Positions 27,242-36,134 of a stretch of DNA of 64,000 nt are shown one piece after another. Position 1 is the stretch's first letter. Every line of letters begins with the position of its first letter. The notes beneath the pieces were generated by a model. The model searched no databases. It was not told the DNA's origin and saw only the letters and a program-made list of their open reading frames with translations. Where the stretch lies: the NCBI GenBank assembly GCA_020635975.1, contig JACJYT010000009.1, forward strand, positions 1 to 64,000. The letters run 5' to 3'. Source of the stretch: Chitinophagales bacterium. GTDB lineage: Bacteria; Bacteroidota; Bacteroidia; Chitinophagales; UBA8649. Made by a program: the position numbers and the translations under genes.

Positions 27242-28339
27242 TTAGGCCAACTTTTTTTGAAGTTCTAATTTCAAGCTTCTTATCTGAACCGAAAAAGCTA
27301 CATCACTTTCTTTTAAATGAATTCGATTCAAAAAGATCAATGCATTTTCAACGAAGTCTTTCATATTGTTTACCGAAGAAAAAATTCGCATGGTTTCTTG
27401 CTTATCCATTTTAATGTTCTCTACAAGAGCTTGGTGCTCATTGTAAATTAAGCTTAAGGTACCAATCGCCATCAATTGTGGAATGGCACAAAATCTAAAA
27501 ACCTTATCATTTTCTAAAGCTTCTAAATAGCTAATACAATCACTTACATGATCGAAAGCATTTTCTACCATCTTGTTAAGACATGCAACACTTTTAGGCG
27601 ATTTAATCTTTAAGGTTTTTAAATCTTCCGTATAAATCGACCAAATTTCTCTTGGCCAAAAAATTCTACCCTCTTCTATGTCTTCATAGAAATCTCTTGT
27701 AATATTAGTTTTCTGTAGGAAGAGTCCCATAGAATTAGAAATCTTCTTATCTCTCAACAAGTCATTCGACTCTAAAGATGAAGCTAAAAAGATATCACTG
27801 AGACCTTGTCCTACCAATCCAGCCACATAATGACAATACAAATCGTAATCCTTCTTCGTATCTACTTCTTTCTCAATAAAAAATTGCATTCCCCGCGACA
27901 TTTCGAAGCTAATATTTCTAATGATTTGTTGGTAGTCGGTCGATAAGCCATTATACACTCGACTTACACGAGGATAGGATTGTAATAATTTCACATAGGC
28001 TTCCTTATCTCCCACATTTTCTAAAAAGAAAGTTTCATCACCACACTTAAGATGGAAGTCTTTAAGAATCCCTAGTTTTTCTTCCCTTTCAAGCGACATG
28101 TCGTCTTCGATGGTATCTAAAGCTCTAAGAATCAGATAAAAAACGCAAATGGCATCTTTTAAATCTACGGGCAAATCTTGAATAACCATGGCAAAAGATC
28201 TCGACACTTCATTCAAGGTATCGTAACAAAATTGCAAATCGGAATAAGAATTTACTCTCAATTTTGCAACTTTACTCTTCGCATCATTTTTAAGTACGCG
28301 AAGTACTTGTTTCATTTTTAAGGGGCTTGTGTTCATCAT
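27242..28339 (-). CDS. Squalene synthase, eukaryotic type
   Basis: A 365-residue head-to-head prenyltransferase joining two farnesyl diphosphates to squalene with NADPH. Aspartate-rich motif DTIEDD lies at residues 75-80, preceded by NEVSRSFAMVIQDLPVDLKD. The second metal motif is in FLQKTNITRDFYEDIEEGRI, followed by FWPREIW. The segment YCHYVAGLVGQGLSDIFLAS completes the site. These blocks track eukaryotic FDFT1/ERG9 rather than bacterial HpnC/D or CrtB. There is no C-terminal membrane helix. It leads the synthase-monooxygenase operon and diverges from the cyclase, with TTTCTTTG 4 nt before its ATG as a weak -7 box. Confidence 0.92.
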   Translation of the reverse strand: MMNTSPLKMKQVLRVLKNDAKSKVAKLRVNSYSDLQFCYDTLNEVSRSFAMVIQDLPVDLKDAICVFYLILRALDTIEDDMSLEREEKLGILKDFHLKCGDETFFLENVGDKEAYVKLLQSYPRVSRVYNGLSTDYQQIIRNISFEMSRGMQFFIEKEVDTKKDYDLYCHYVAGLVGQGLSDIFLASSLESNDLLRDKKISNSMGLFLQKTNITRDFYEDIEEGRIFWPREIWSIYTEDLKTLKIKSPKSVACLNKMVENAFDHVSDCISYLEALENDKVFRFCAIPQLMAIGTLSLIYNEHQALVENIKMDKQETMRIFSSVNNMKDFVENALIFLNRIHLKESDVAFSVQIRSLKLELQKKLA

Positions 28340-28467
28340 ACATCAAAGAAAAGTAGGAAAGCCTATCTACTAGGTATAATTTTTCAAGCTTGGACGTCCG
28401 AATTACGTTATTCGTACAATATTCAATGCGAGATAAGGCATCTTTGCTTTTGAAAGCTAGAAGAACT

Positions 28468-30663
28468 ATGAATGAATTTTGGAAGAAATGGCGCTTTGTA
28501 AGCACAGCTAAAGGAAGACAATATTGGGAGTACTTAGGCAACGAAGAGGATGCTGAGGAATTAGAGCAAATGCAAGCTTCCTTCCAGTTTGAGAAATCTA
28601 AGAATGCCAATAGTGCCGATCAAGTATATCGCTTTTTGGCGAGAGAAAACAAAACTTCGATCAATAGTGCAGATACTAAGGCTGATAATCTAAAAGAGCA
28701 GGTGAGCTTGGCAAGTAAAAAAGCCATGTACTTTTACGAACAATTATTAACCGAAAATCATTTCATTACTGGCGATTACGGTGGGCCTATGTTTTTATTA
28801 CCTGGCTTAATTATCGTCTCTTATCTTAGTAACACGCCCTTAAAAAAATCTTACCAAGCTTTAATAAAAGCCTATATTTTTAATCAGCAGAACGAAGATG
28901 GCGGCTGGGGCTTACACATAGAAGCACCAAGTGGTATGTTTGGTACTTGCATGAATTATGTAGCGCTTCGATTACTTGGACTAGAGAAAGAGGATGCTAG
29001 AATGAAGCTTGCCCGAACTTGGATTAAGGAACATGGTGGTGCTACCCAAGTACCAAGTTGGGGAAAATTCTACCTTTCTGTTTTGAATGTATACAGTTGG
29101 AAAGGTAATAATTCTCTCTTCCCCGAAATGTGGTTGTTGCCGAAGTGGCTGCCCTTCTACCCCGCTAAATATTGGTGTCATGCGCGCATGGTCTACTTAC
29201 CCATGGCCTATTGCTTTGGAAATAAAATTCAACATCCTTTAAATGATTTAACTTTAAGTTTAAGAGAAGAACTTTACACAGAGCCTTATCAAAATATAGA
29301 TTGGTCGAAAGCCAGAAATGCTTGTTCTGAAACTGATCTCTTTAGAAAGTCGAGTCCTTTACTCAAGCTTCTAAATGGCTTTACGAATCTTTACGAAAAC
29401 TTTGCTCCAAAATTCCTGAGAAAGAAAGCTTTAAAATTCATTCTTGCCTATATTCAAGCTGAAGATGAGCATACGAACTACATCAATATTGGACCAGTAA
29501 ACCAAGCCATTAACTCTTTAGCCATGTGGCATGCTCATGGTAAGGATTCGATAGAATTTAACAAGCATGTAGAGCATTGGAAAGATTATTTGTGGTTAGC
29601 AGAAGATGGTATCAAAATGCAAGGCTATAATGGTGCCCAATTTTGGGAAACTGCTTTTACCATGAACGCCATGAATGAAAGTGATTTGGGAAGCGAATTT
29701 GCCTCTTCCTTAAACAACATGTATGCCTTTATTGATACTTGTCAGATTCAAAATGGCATACCGAAAGAAAAACTGTTTTTCAGACATCCTAATGAAGGAG
29801 GATGGCCTTTTAGCACGGTAGAACACGCATGGCCAATTACCGATTGTACAGCCGACGGCATCAAAACGGTTATTAAACAACATCAATTTGCTAGACAAAG
29901 AAATATTGCTTTAAATGAAACTGTAAGCTTCGAAAGACTCACAAAAGCGGTTGATTTAGTCTTGTCCTTTCAGAGTGAAGACGGCGGTTGGGCTTCCTAT
30001 GAAAAAAGAAGAGCTCCTTTTTGGATAGAGATGCTGAATCCTTCGGAGGTTTTTGGCGAAATCATGGTAGATTATTCTTACACGGAATGCAGTTCTTCGA
30101 GCATTCAAGGCTTGTATTATTTCCATAAGGAGTATCCAGATTACAAGGCTGAAGAAATCAAACATGCCCTAGTGAATGGCATTAAGTTTATTAAGAATAA
30201 CCAAGGCTTAGATGGTTCTTGGTACGGCTCTTGGGGTGTTTGTTACACCTACGGCGCTTGGTTTGGCTTAGAAGCCTTGGCCTGTGGAGAAGAGTTTTAC
30301 CACAATAGCGAGAGCGCTAGAAAAGCTTGTGACTACTTAATTTCTAAGCAAAGAACAGATGGCTCTTGGGGAGAAAGTTTTGAAAGTTGTGTTCGTATGA
30401 AATATGTGCAGCACGAAAAAGGACAAATAATCAATACAGCTTGGGCCCTCTTGGGCTTGCTGCAAGCCAAGTACCCCAATGTTGAGAATATAGAGAAAGG
30501 CATCCAGTTTTTACTAAGTCGTCAGGAAGAAAATGGCGATTTTCCGCAAGAAGGAATTAGCGGCGTCTTTAATAAAAATTGTATGGAGACCTACACTTCC
30601 TATAGAAATGTATTTCCGATTTGGGCCTTAAATAGATACTATAATTGGGCTTTGACCAAATAA
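28468..30663 (+). CDS. Oxidosqualene cyclase
   Basis: A 731-residue triterpene cyclase folding 2,3-oxidosqualene into a polycyclic alcohol. The catalytic acid Asp sits in the OSC-specific DCTAD (D459), not the DxDD of squalene-hopene cyclases. Typical OSC blocks include HFITGDYGGPMFLLPGL, QNEDGGWGLHIE, PSWGKFYLSVLNVYSW, NPSEVFGEIMVDYSY and several QW repeats. Residues Y387, H453 and I457 line up with the cycloartenol-synthase set Y410, H477 and I481. I chose ATG 28468 because it places D459 near human D455; the frame is open back to 28390. It diverges from squalene synthase, so the three enzymes run FPP to cyclised triterpenol. The product is not predictable. Confidence 0.94.
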   Translation: MNEFWKKWRFVSTAKGRQYWEYLGNEEDAEELEQMQASFQFEKSKNANSADQVYRFLARENKTSINSADTKADNLKEQVSLASKKAMYFYEQLLTENHFITGDYGGPMFLLPGLIIVSYLSNTPLKKSYQALIKAYIFNQQNEDGGWGLHIEAPSGMFGTCMNYVALRLLGLEKEDARMKLARTWIKEHGGATQVPSWGKFYLSVLNVYSWKGNNSLFPEMWLLPKWLPFYPAKYWCHARMVYLPMAYCFGNKIQHPLNDLTLSLREELYTEPYQNIDWSKARNACSETDLFRKSSPLLKLLNGFTNLYENFAPKFLRKKALKFILAYIQAEDEHTNYINIGPVNQAINSLAMWHAHGKDSIEFNKHVEHWKDYLWLAEDGIKMQGYNGAQFWETAFTMNAMNESDLGSEFASSLNNMYAFIDTCQIQNGIPKEKLFFRHPNEGGWPFSTVEHAWPITDCTADGIKTVIKQHQFARQRNIALNETVSFERLTKAVDLVLSFQSEDGGWASYEKRRAPFWIEMLNPSEVFGEIMVDYSYTECSSSSIQGLYYFHKEYPDYKAEEIKHALVNGIKFIKNNQGLDGSWYGSWGVCYTYGAWFGLEALACGEEFYHNSESARKACDYLISKQRTDGSWGESFESCVRMKYVQHEKGQIINTAWALLGLLQAKYPNVENIEKGIQFLLSRQEENGDFPQEGISGVFNKNCMETYTSYRNVFPIWALNRYYNWALTK

Positions 30664-30697
30664 AAAATCCGCTGCAAGAAAACTTACAGCGGATTTT
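30664..30697. terminator. Bidirectional terminator between cyclase and YceI genes
   Basis: An 11-bp perfect stem (AAAATCCGCTG / CAGCGGATTTT) with a 12-nt loop begins directly after the cyclase stop codon and serves both convergent genes. Confidence 0.75.
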
Positions 30698-30716
30698 AAC
30701 TTGTTTTGCCTTTCGC

Positions 30717-31349
30717 TTATTGCGCTACTATTTCAAACTTAAGCACAAAAATATCGTCGATAGTTTTGTCTCCTAAGTTTTCAAAAAACTTACCAGAACC
30801 ATAACGAATATCGTAAACTGTTCTATCCACTTCTAGTTGTCCAGAAACATGAACTTTTCCATTTTCTTCTTTAACTCTATATGGGAACTTAATAGATTCT
30901 GTAATTCCTTTAATCGTTAATTGTCCTTTAGCTTCACTTCCTTCTGCAGCAGTAATTTCTAACTTAGCTTCTCCAAAAGCAGCAGTGTTAAAGAAATCTT
31001 CTGACATTAAATGACCTAAAAGTTTACCATTCATTTCCGCATCTTCGATGTCCTCTACAACAATAGAGTTCATATCCACAATGATAGTTCCTGAGCTTAA
31101 CTCACTTCCTTCTAAGCTAAATTTTCCGTCAGCAACTTTAATGCTACCAAAATGTTCGCCAGTTACTTTTTTACCTGTCCATGCTAAATTAGAAGCAGCT
31201 GGATCAACAACAAAATCGCCATTAATTCCTGTAAGTTCTTCTTCTACAACTTCTACTACTTCTTCTGTAGGGGTATCGCCTTTGCAAGAGCTAAATGCGA
31301 ATGCTGCTAAAAGAGCCAATGCAGCCAGACTCAGGGTAATTTTTTTCAT
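30717..31349 (-). CDS. YceI-family lipoprotein
   Basis: A 210-residue lipoprotein (signal ALLAAFAFSSC) with a short acidic linker (EEVVEVVEEE) and a YceI lipocalin-like domain from about residue 45. It opens FVVDPAASNLAWTGKKVTGEHFGSI and ends VDRTVYDIRYGSG ... KFEIVAQ. In other bacteria YceI proteins bind polyisoprenoids in an internal cavity. Its position next to a triterpenoid cluster is suggestive but unproven; YceI genes are common in this phylum in other settings. Confidence 0.92.
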   Translation of the reverse strand: MKKITLSLAALALLAAFAFSSCKGDTPTEEVVEVVEEELTGINGDFVVDPAASNLAWTGKKVTGEHFGSIKVADGKFSLEGSELSSGTIIVDMNSIVVEDIEDAEMNGKLLGHLMSEDFFNTAAFGEAKLEITAAEGSEAKGQLTIKGITESIKFPYRVKEENGKVHVSGQLEVDRTVYDIRYGSGKFFENLGDKTIDDIFVLKFEIVAQ

Positions 31350-31409
31350 AATTTTAATTTATAGATTTTTACCCTAAACGTGGATGCCGAACTAAAAGTT
31401 CCCTAAACG

Positions 31410-31441
31410 AAAAAAAGAGCAGCTAGGCTCCTCTTTTTTTT
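31410..31441 (-). terminator. Terminator of the bioF-bioD-HAD operon
   Basis: An A-rich arm with AAAGAGCAGC pairs with GCTCCTCTTT and runs into T-rich sequence (one internal mismatch). It lies between the HAD phosphatase stop and the YceI promoter. The structure is symmetric, so direction is inferred from gene layout. Confidence 0.6.
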
Positions 31442-31523
31442 GTAATAGTTTTCCGTCGACTTGAAAGCTATTAAAGTATCTTTCTTGGTATATTCTTATT
31501 TACGACAAAGTTTCTTTTTTGTT

Positions 31524-32183
31524 TCAACCAAAAATAGCTTCTAGATCCTTTTCTAAAAATTCCCCTAGATGCGTATAGCAGGCATCTGCTAAAACAAAGC
31601 GTTCATCTGGCTCTCTTCTAGAATCGGGTACCGCAATGCAATGCATTTTTGCTGCCTTTGCTGCAATAAGTCCATTTAAAGAATCTTCGAAAACTAAACA
31701 CTTACTGGGATCCACTCGCAAATAATTGGCTGCTGCTATAAATACAGCAGGATGTGGTTTTCCAAATTCTTCAAATTCTGCAGAACACATCACTTTGAAA
31801 TATTTTTCAATGCCCAGGGTATCCACCACGCTTTGAATAATTCCCATTGGCGAAGAGGAAGCCAGAGCAATAGGAATTTGTTTTTGCTTAAAAAACTCTA
31901 AACTTTCTACTACAAAAGGAAGTGCTTCTCCTTTTGCTTCTACTAATTCTTGGACTCTTGCTAGAATAGCCATTTCTAAAGCGGCATAATCTACCCCTTC
32001 CAATTCAAAATAATCTACCCAATAGCGAACTACTTCATCGTTTCGCATGCCCATGGTTTCTTGCAACATATCGTCTGTAAGTTTGCACGACAATTTTGCA
32101 AAGGCCTCCGTTTCTGCAATTCTCCAAAAAGGTTCAGAATCTATCAGCAGTCCGTCCATATCAAAAATTACTCCTTTAATCAT
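31524..32183 (-). CDS. HAD-family sugar phosphatase, HxpB/beta-PGM-like
   Basis: A 219-residue haloacid-dehalogenase phosphatase. The nucleophile motif is IFDMDGLLIDSEPFWR, with motif II ALASSSPMG and the motif III/IV region CSAEFEEFGKPHP ... CLVFEDSLNGLIAAKAA. A helical cap lies between motifs I and II. It resembles E. coli YniC/HxpB, which dephosphorylates hexitol phosphates and 2-deoxyglucose-6-phosphate. The gene overlaps bioD by 8 nt, so it is translated with the biotin genes, though no biotin step needs a phosphatase. Confidence 0.88.
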   Translation of the reverse strand: MIKGVIFDMDGLLIDSEPFWRIAETEAFAKLSCKLTDDMLQETMGMRNDEVVRYWVDYFELEGVDYAALEMAILARVQELVEAKGEALPFVVESLEFFKQKQIPIALASSSPMGIIQSVVDTLGIEKYFKVMCSAEFEEFGKPHPAVFIAAANYLRVDPSKCLVFEDSLNGLIAAKAAKMHCIAVPDSRREPDERFVLADACYTHLGEFLEKDLEAIFG

Positions 32184-32802
32184 GGGCTAAGAATTGAAAT
32201 TGTTTTGCATATTCTTTAATTTTTTCTTTATCGAAACTCTTTTCCTCTCGAATGCGACCTAAAAATGCTAATCCGCTATAAGCTAAAATATAATCTTCGC
32301 TTGCTGCATTGGTTGGACCATTAAAAATAAGTCCGCGAACAGGAATCTTTCTTGCTTTTAAAGCTTCTATGCTTAAAAGACTATGATTAATGCTCCCTAG
32401 GTAGTTTTTAATTACTAATATCACTTCGATGCCCAAATTTTGTATGCAATCTATTAATAAATCTTTGTCGTTTAAAGGAACGAGCAAGCCACCAGCCCCC
32501 TCTACAATAAGATGATTCTCTGTTTTTGGTAAGTGAATAGAAGTTAAATCGATGTGAATATTTTCTAATGACGCAGAATAATGGGGAGAAGCTGCTTCCT
32601 GTAGCGCATAGGCATTAGGATGTAAAGCTGTTTTCGAGTTGCTTATTAGAGCTTTAAGCTTATCGCTATCGCTATTGGTCAAATCGCCAGATTGAATGGG
32701 TTTCCAATAATCTGCTTCCAGAGCCTCGGTTAAAATTGCCGACACGATGGTTTTACCAATATTGGTATCGATTCCTGCGATAAAGTAAGCTTTCTTGCTC
32801 AT
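32176..32802 (-). CDS. bioD: Dethiobiotin synthetase
   Basis: A 208-residue P-loop enzyme that carboxylates 7,8-diaminopelargonic acid and closes the ureido ring of dethiobiotin using ATP. The modified P-loop FIAGIDTNIGKTIVSAIL, YWKPIQSGD and LIVEGAGGLLVPLND are diagnostic. It overlaps bioF by 4 nt. Other biotin genes (bioA, bioB, bioC) are not in the window. Confidence 0.94.
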   Translation of the reverse strand: MSKKAYFIAGIDTNIGKTIVSAILTEALEADYWKPIQSGDLTNSDSDKLKALISNSKTALHPNAYALQEAASPHYSASLENIHIDLTSIHLPKTENHLIVEGAGGLLVPLNDKDLLIDCIQNLGIEVILVIKNYLGSINHSLLSIEALKARKIPVRGLIFNGPTNAASEDYILAYSGLAFLGRIREEKSFDKEKIKEYAKQFQFLAHD

Positions 32803-33956
32803 AGCTTTCCTTCCAATAATTTTTTATAGTTCCGATTTAAGCTTGTTGTTAAACGCTCTAAGTCTTCTTCCGTATTAAAGGCGTGTAAGCAAATTCGTAT
32901 CCTTTCTTTGCCTAAGGGAACCGTAGGTGCAACTATTGGGCGAAGGTCAATTCCATCTTCTAAAACCATAGCACAAAGGCGTTTAACTTGCGCATTTCCG
33001 GGTACAATGATGCATTGAATTGGACTCGAACTCCCAATTAAGTTCTCTCTTAATAAACTATCAAGTTTTGCATTAAATAAATCAATTAACTTACTCAAAT
33101 ACAATCTTTTATCACTAACTTTTGACAAATTGTCATAAGCTATTTTAACCCCCAAAACCTGGTGTGGAGCGGGTGCAGTAGTATAAATAAAGGGTCGAGA
33201 ATAGTTGATTAAAAAATTCTTTAAATCCTTAGAGCCAAGTACTGCTGCACCATGGCAACCCAAGGCTTTTCCGAAGGTAACCACACGGGCAAAGACATCC
33301 GATTCTAAGCCTAGTTCCACTACCATCCCCTCGCCTTCTTTACCATAAATACCATTGCTATGCGCTTCATCTACAATAAGTGCCGCTTGATATTTGTTGC
33401 ATAGCGCTGCCAAATCTTTTAGCGGAGCGGCATCTCCATCCATAGAATAAATCGACTCAACAGCTACAAAAACATTACCATTTGCCTTTGCTAAACGCTT
33501 CTCTAAAGATTCCAAGTTATTATGTTCAAAAGAAAAACTATTGGCTTTACTTAAGCGAATGCCATCGCGAATAGAGGCATGAATTAGCGCATCGTAAAGA
33601 ATGGTATCTCCTCTGTATGGAAGGGCAGAAAACAAACCTAAATTAGCCGTATAACCCGAGTTATAAAAAAGAGCAGCTTCGGATAAATGGAAAGCAGCAA
33701 TTTTTTGCTCTACTTCTTCCAAGAGGGCCGAACTTCCCGTAATGGTTCTTGCACCCGTACTGCCATTGAGCCTTTGCTCTAACATTTTAGCTTCTTTCTC
33801 GACTTCTTGGAAAAGCTCTTCGCTGCGCGCAAAACCCAAGTAATCGTTAGAACAAAAATCTATTGCTCCTTCATTTATTCGGAATTGACGAAAAGCATCG
33901 GCATCTTTTCGTTCTTGAATCTTATGGGCTATGTATTTTCTTATTTCAATAGACAT
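32799..33956 (-). CDS. bioF: 8-amino-7-oxononanoate synthase
   Basis: A 385-residue PLP enzyme condensing pimeloyl thioester with alanine in biotin synthesis. The fold-type I landmarks are FCSNDYLGFARSEEL, GSTGARTITGSSALLEEVE, IVDEAHSNGIYGKEGEG and the PLP lysine in TFGKALGCHGAAVLG. It could in principle be the related 2-amino-3-ketobutyrate CoA ligase (Kbl), but adjacency to bioD supports BioF. It heads the bioF-bioD-HAD operon. Confidence 0.93.
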   Translation of the reverse strand: MSIEIRKYIAHKIQERKDADAFRQFRINEGAIDFCSNDYLGFARSEELFQEVEKEAKMLEQRLNGSTGARTITGSSALLEEVEQKIAAFHLSEAALFYNSGYTANLGLFSALPYRGDTILYDALIHASIRDGIRLSKANSFSFEHNNLESLEKRLAKANGNVFVAVESIYSMDGDAAPLKDLAALCNKYQAALIVDEAHSNGIYGKEGEGMVVELGLESDVFARVVTFGKALGCHGAAVLGSKDLKNFLINYSRPFIYTTAPAPHQVLGVKIAYDNLSKVSDKRLYLSKLIDLFNAKLDSLLRENLIGSSSPIQCIIVPGNAQVKRLCAMVLEDGIDLRPIVAPTVPLGKERIRICLHAFNTEEDLERLTTSLNRNYKKLLEGKL

Positions 33957-34073
33957 TTCTAAAGCTTCTAGCGCAACAAATTTACAATGAGAAATCGACT
34001 TCCTTTCAATTTAGAAGCAACAAGTATAGCAAGCAGCTAGAAATATTAATTTCTCTTCTTTAAAAGCTCTTTT

Positions 34074-34081
34074 TATCTTTA
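34074..34081 (+). promoter_or_regulatory. Probable -7 box of nucleoside phosphorylase gene
   Basis: TATCTTTA matches TAnnTTTG except for the last base, and it ends exactly 4 nt before the ATG. Near-leaderless transcription is predicted. Confidence 0.45.
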
Positions 34082-34085
34082 CTAT

Positions 34086-34964
34086 ATGAAAAATAGAATT
34101 GAAGCAAGCGAACTCATCTTAAACGATGATGGCAGTGTCTATCATCTTCATTTATTGCCTGAGCAAATAGCCAAGGACATCATTTTTGTAGGTGATCCTG
34201 ACCGTGTTAAAGAAGTAAGTAAGCATTTCGACCGAATAGAGTTTCAAGTTCATAAGAGAGAGTTCATTACCCATACAGGTTATATTGGAAGTAAAAGAAT
34301 TACGGTGATTTCTACCGGAATTGGAACCGACAATATCGACATAGTATTAAATGAAATCGATGCCTTATTTAATATTGATTTAAAAAACAGAGTGCTAAAG
34401 GACGAGTTAAGTAGTGTAAATATCATTCGAGTTGGAACTTCTGGCTCTTTGCAAAAAGATGTAGCTGTAGATAGTATTTTATTGTCGGAGTATGGCTTGG
34501 GCTTAGACGGTTTACTTAACTACTATGTGCATAGTAATACAAAAGAAGAAGAGGAAATATTAGAACTTATTCGCGCTAATCACGACGAATTGCCAGTAAA
34601 ACCTTGCATTGCTGCCGCTAGTCAAAAATTGATAGATCTATACGCAGACGAGAATTTAAAAAAAGGAATCACGATTACCGCTACCGGATTTTATGGTCCT
34701 CAAGGTCGGGTTTTGCGACTAAAACCAACTATAAATAATTTGATTGAAGAACTGAGTAGTTTAAAATTTCCCAATACGCGTTGTACCAATTTAGAAATGG
34801 AAACCGCTTCTATTTACGGCTTAGGCAAATTACTCGGACATCATTGTTTATCGGTAAATGCTATTTTAGCCAATAGACAAACCATGGAGTTTAGTGCAAA
34901 GCCACAAGAAATAGTAGAGAAGGCTATCAAGATGAGTCTAGAGAAATTATGCTCTATACCCTAG
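34086..34964 (+). CDS. Nucleoside phosphorylase, uridine-phosphorylase-like
   Basis: A 292-residue member of the purine/uridine phosphorylase (PNP_UDP_1) family, which splits nucleosides with phosphate. The phosphate-binding start IIFVGDPDRVKEVSKHFD, the block STGIGTDNIDIVLNEIDAL, IIRVGTSGSLQKDV and the nucleoside-site CTNLEMETASIYGLGKLLGH are all present. Its length (292) exceeds E. coli Udp (253) because of an N-terminal leader and an inserted loop, as is common in Bacteroidetes. It converges on and overlaps the next gene by 4 nt. Confidence 0.92.
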   Translation: MKNRIEASELILNDDGSVYHLHLLPEQIAKDIIFVGDPDRVKEVSKHFDRIEFQVHKREFITHTGYIGSKRITVISTGIGTDNIDIVLNEIDALFNIDLKNRVLKDELSSVNIIRVGTSGSLQKDVAVDSILLSEYGLGLDGLLNYYVHSNTKEEEEILELIRANHDELPVKPCIAAASQKLIDLYADENLKKGITITATGFYGPQGRVLRLKPTINNLIEELSSLKFPNTRCTNLEMETASIYGLGKLLGHHCLSVNAILANRQTMEFSAKPQEIVEKAIKMSLEKLCSIP

Positions 34965-36130
34965 TCTTTCTTACTAGTAAATCGCAAAGCGGTATAGATA
35001 CCCAAGCTGTAATTCAACTTTTGGCTATTGATATTTTGCAAATAGCTTGCTTCTCCAGGATAATTAAAGATATGCCCTGCCCCTGCTCTTAATCCAAGAC
35101 TAATCATCATTTCTGGACGTAAGAAAATATCGTATTCCATGCCCAAATGCACTCCCGCTTCATGTTTTGCAATGCTTGGCAAATAGGCATAATCCCCTCC
35201 GAAATAGGCATTAAATGAAACAGGACGCTCAATGCCACGAGCAAAATAGCTTTGCTTAACTTTCAAAGATAAGGGCAGATAAATTCGACTTAAATTAAGC
35301 AGTTCGTAACTGTATTTACCATCGAGTTGTTCTACTTTAAACTCTTTACTTAGCATACTGTAATGCAGAGCAGTTTGCAAGCCAATACGCTCGTTAAAAT
35401 TAACTCCGAAATCTAAACCAAAGCCATTTCCAAGAAATGCTTGTCCGCCAATAAATCGCGACTGAAAACTAAGCTGAGCACCAAACCATAAACCAGCGTA
35501 AGGCGTTCTCGACTTGGATAAGTTAAAACGATTAAACTCAGCATCGGTTTCTATTTTAGCCATGCTTATTTCATCTGGATTCTTAGAGTCTAGACTGTAA
35601 AGTGCATAAACTTTCATGTTAGAAAGATTAGCTAGAGAAGCGTTTTCTGCTTCATTCTTAGAACTAGATGAAAAAACAATCTTAGAGCTTGGTGCGGCAT
35701 TAGAACTCAACAAAGTAAGACTATTAGCTGTTGATGTCTTGCTCTTTTCCTTCTCTATATTTTTCGTACTAAGAACTGCATTACTTACTGTGCTAGAAAC
35801 TAGCTCTTCACTTACTTCTTCCAGTAGATTTTTTTCTTCTTGCTCAAGAGCTAGATTAACATGGGCATTATTTATCGTATTTACTTGTTCGGTATTTGTG
35901 GCTGTAGTTTCTTTTGCCTTATACATTACCGACATTACTGCCATACCCATTAAAAATGCCACCGCAGCAGCACTAGCATATTTCATAAAAGGTAAGAACA
36001 AAAGTGCTCTTTTCTTAGGTTGCTCCTTTGCCAAGCCCGCTTGGATTTTTTGGAACATCTTAGGCGGTGGACTCATTTCCAAGTCTTGCAGCTTCCCTTT
36101 TATTAATTTGTCAAATTCTTCGTTCTTCAT
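34961..36130 (-). CDS. Anti-sigma-like membrane protein with C-terminal outer-membrane-barrel-type domain
   Basis: A 389-residue protein. Residues 1-45 are cytoplasmic-like and hydrophilic (FDKLIKGKLQDLEMSPPPKMFQKI), the usual start of Bacteroidetes anti-sigma-like proteins. A single membrane segment follows (YASAAAVAFLMGMAVMSVMY, about 51-70). A Ser/Asn/Glu-rich linker then leads to a beta-rich domain from about residue 205 (YAGLWFGAQLSFQSRF ... YSLGIYTALRF), resembling small outer-membrane barrels. It lies 4 bp after an ECF sigma factor gene, so it likely restrains that sigma factor. The barrel-like domain could span or contact the outer membrane. Confidence 0.75.
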   Translation of the reverse strand: MKNEEFDKLIKGKLQDLEMSPPPKMFQKIQAGLAKEQPKKRALLFLPFMKYASAAAVAFLMGMAVMSVMYKAKETTATNTEQVNTINNAHVNLALEQEEKNLLEEVSEELVSSTVSNAVLSTKNIEKEKSKTSTANSLTLLSSNAAPSSKIVFSSSSKNEAENASLANLSNMKVYALYSLDSKNPDEISMAKIETDAEFNRFNLSKSRTPYAGLWFGAQLSFQSRFIGGQAFLGNGFGLDFGVNFNERIGLQTALHYSMLSKEFKVEQLDGKYSYELLNLSRIYLPLSLKVKQSYFARGIERPVSFNAYFGGDYAYLPSIAKHEAGVHLGMEYDIFLRPEMMISLGLRAGAGHIFNYPGEASYLQNINSQKLNYSLGIYTALRFTSKKD

Positions 36131-36134
36131 AAAC

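Noticed and set aside
28390..28467. Longer N-terminus of the oxidosqualene cyclase
   Set aside because: The extra 26 residues do not align with cyclase N-termini and run through promoter-like sequence; the ATG at 28468 fits family numbering better.
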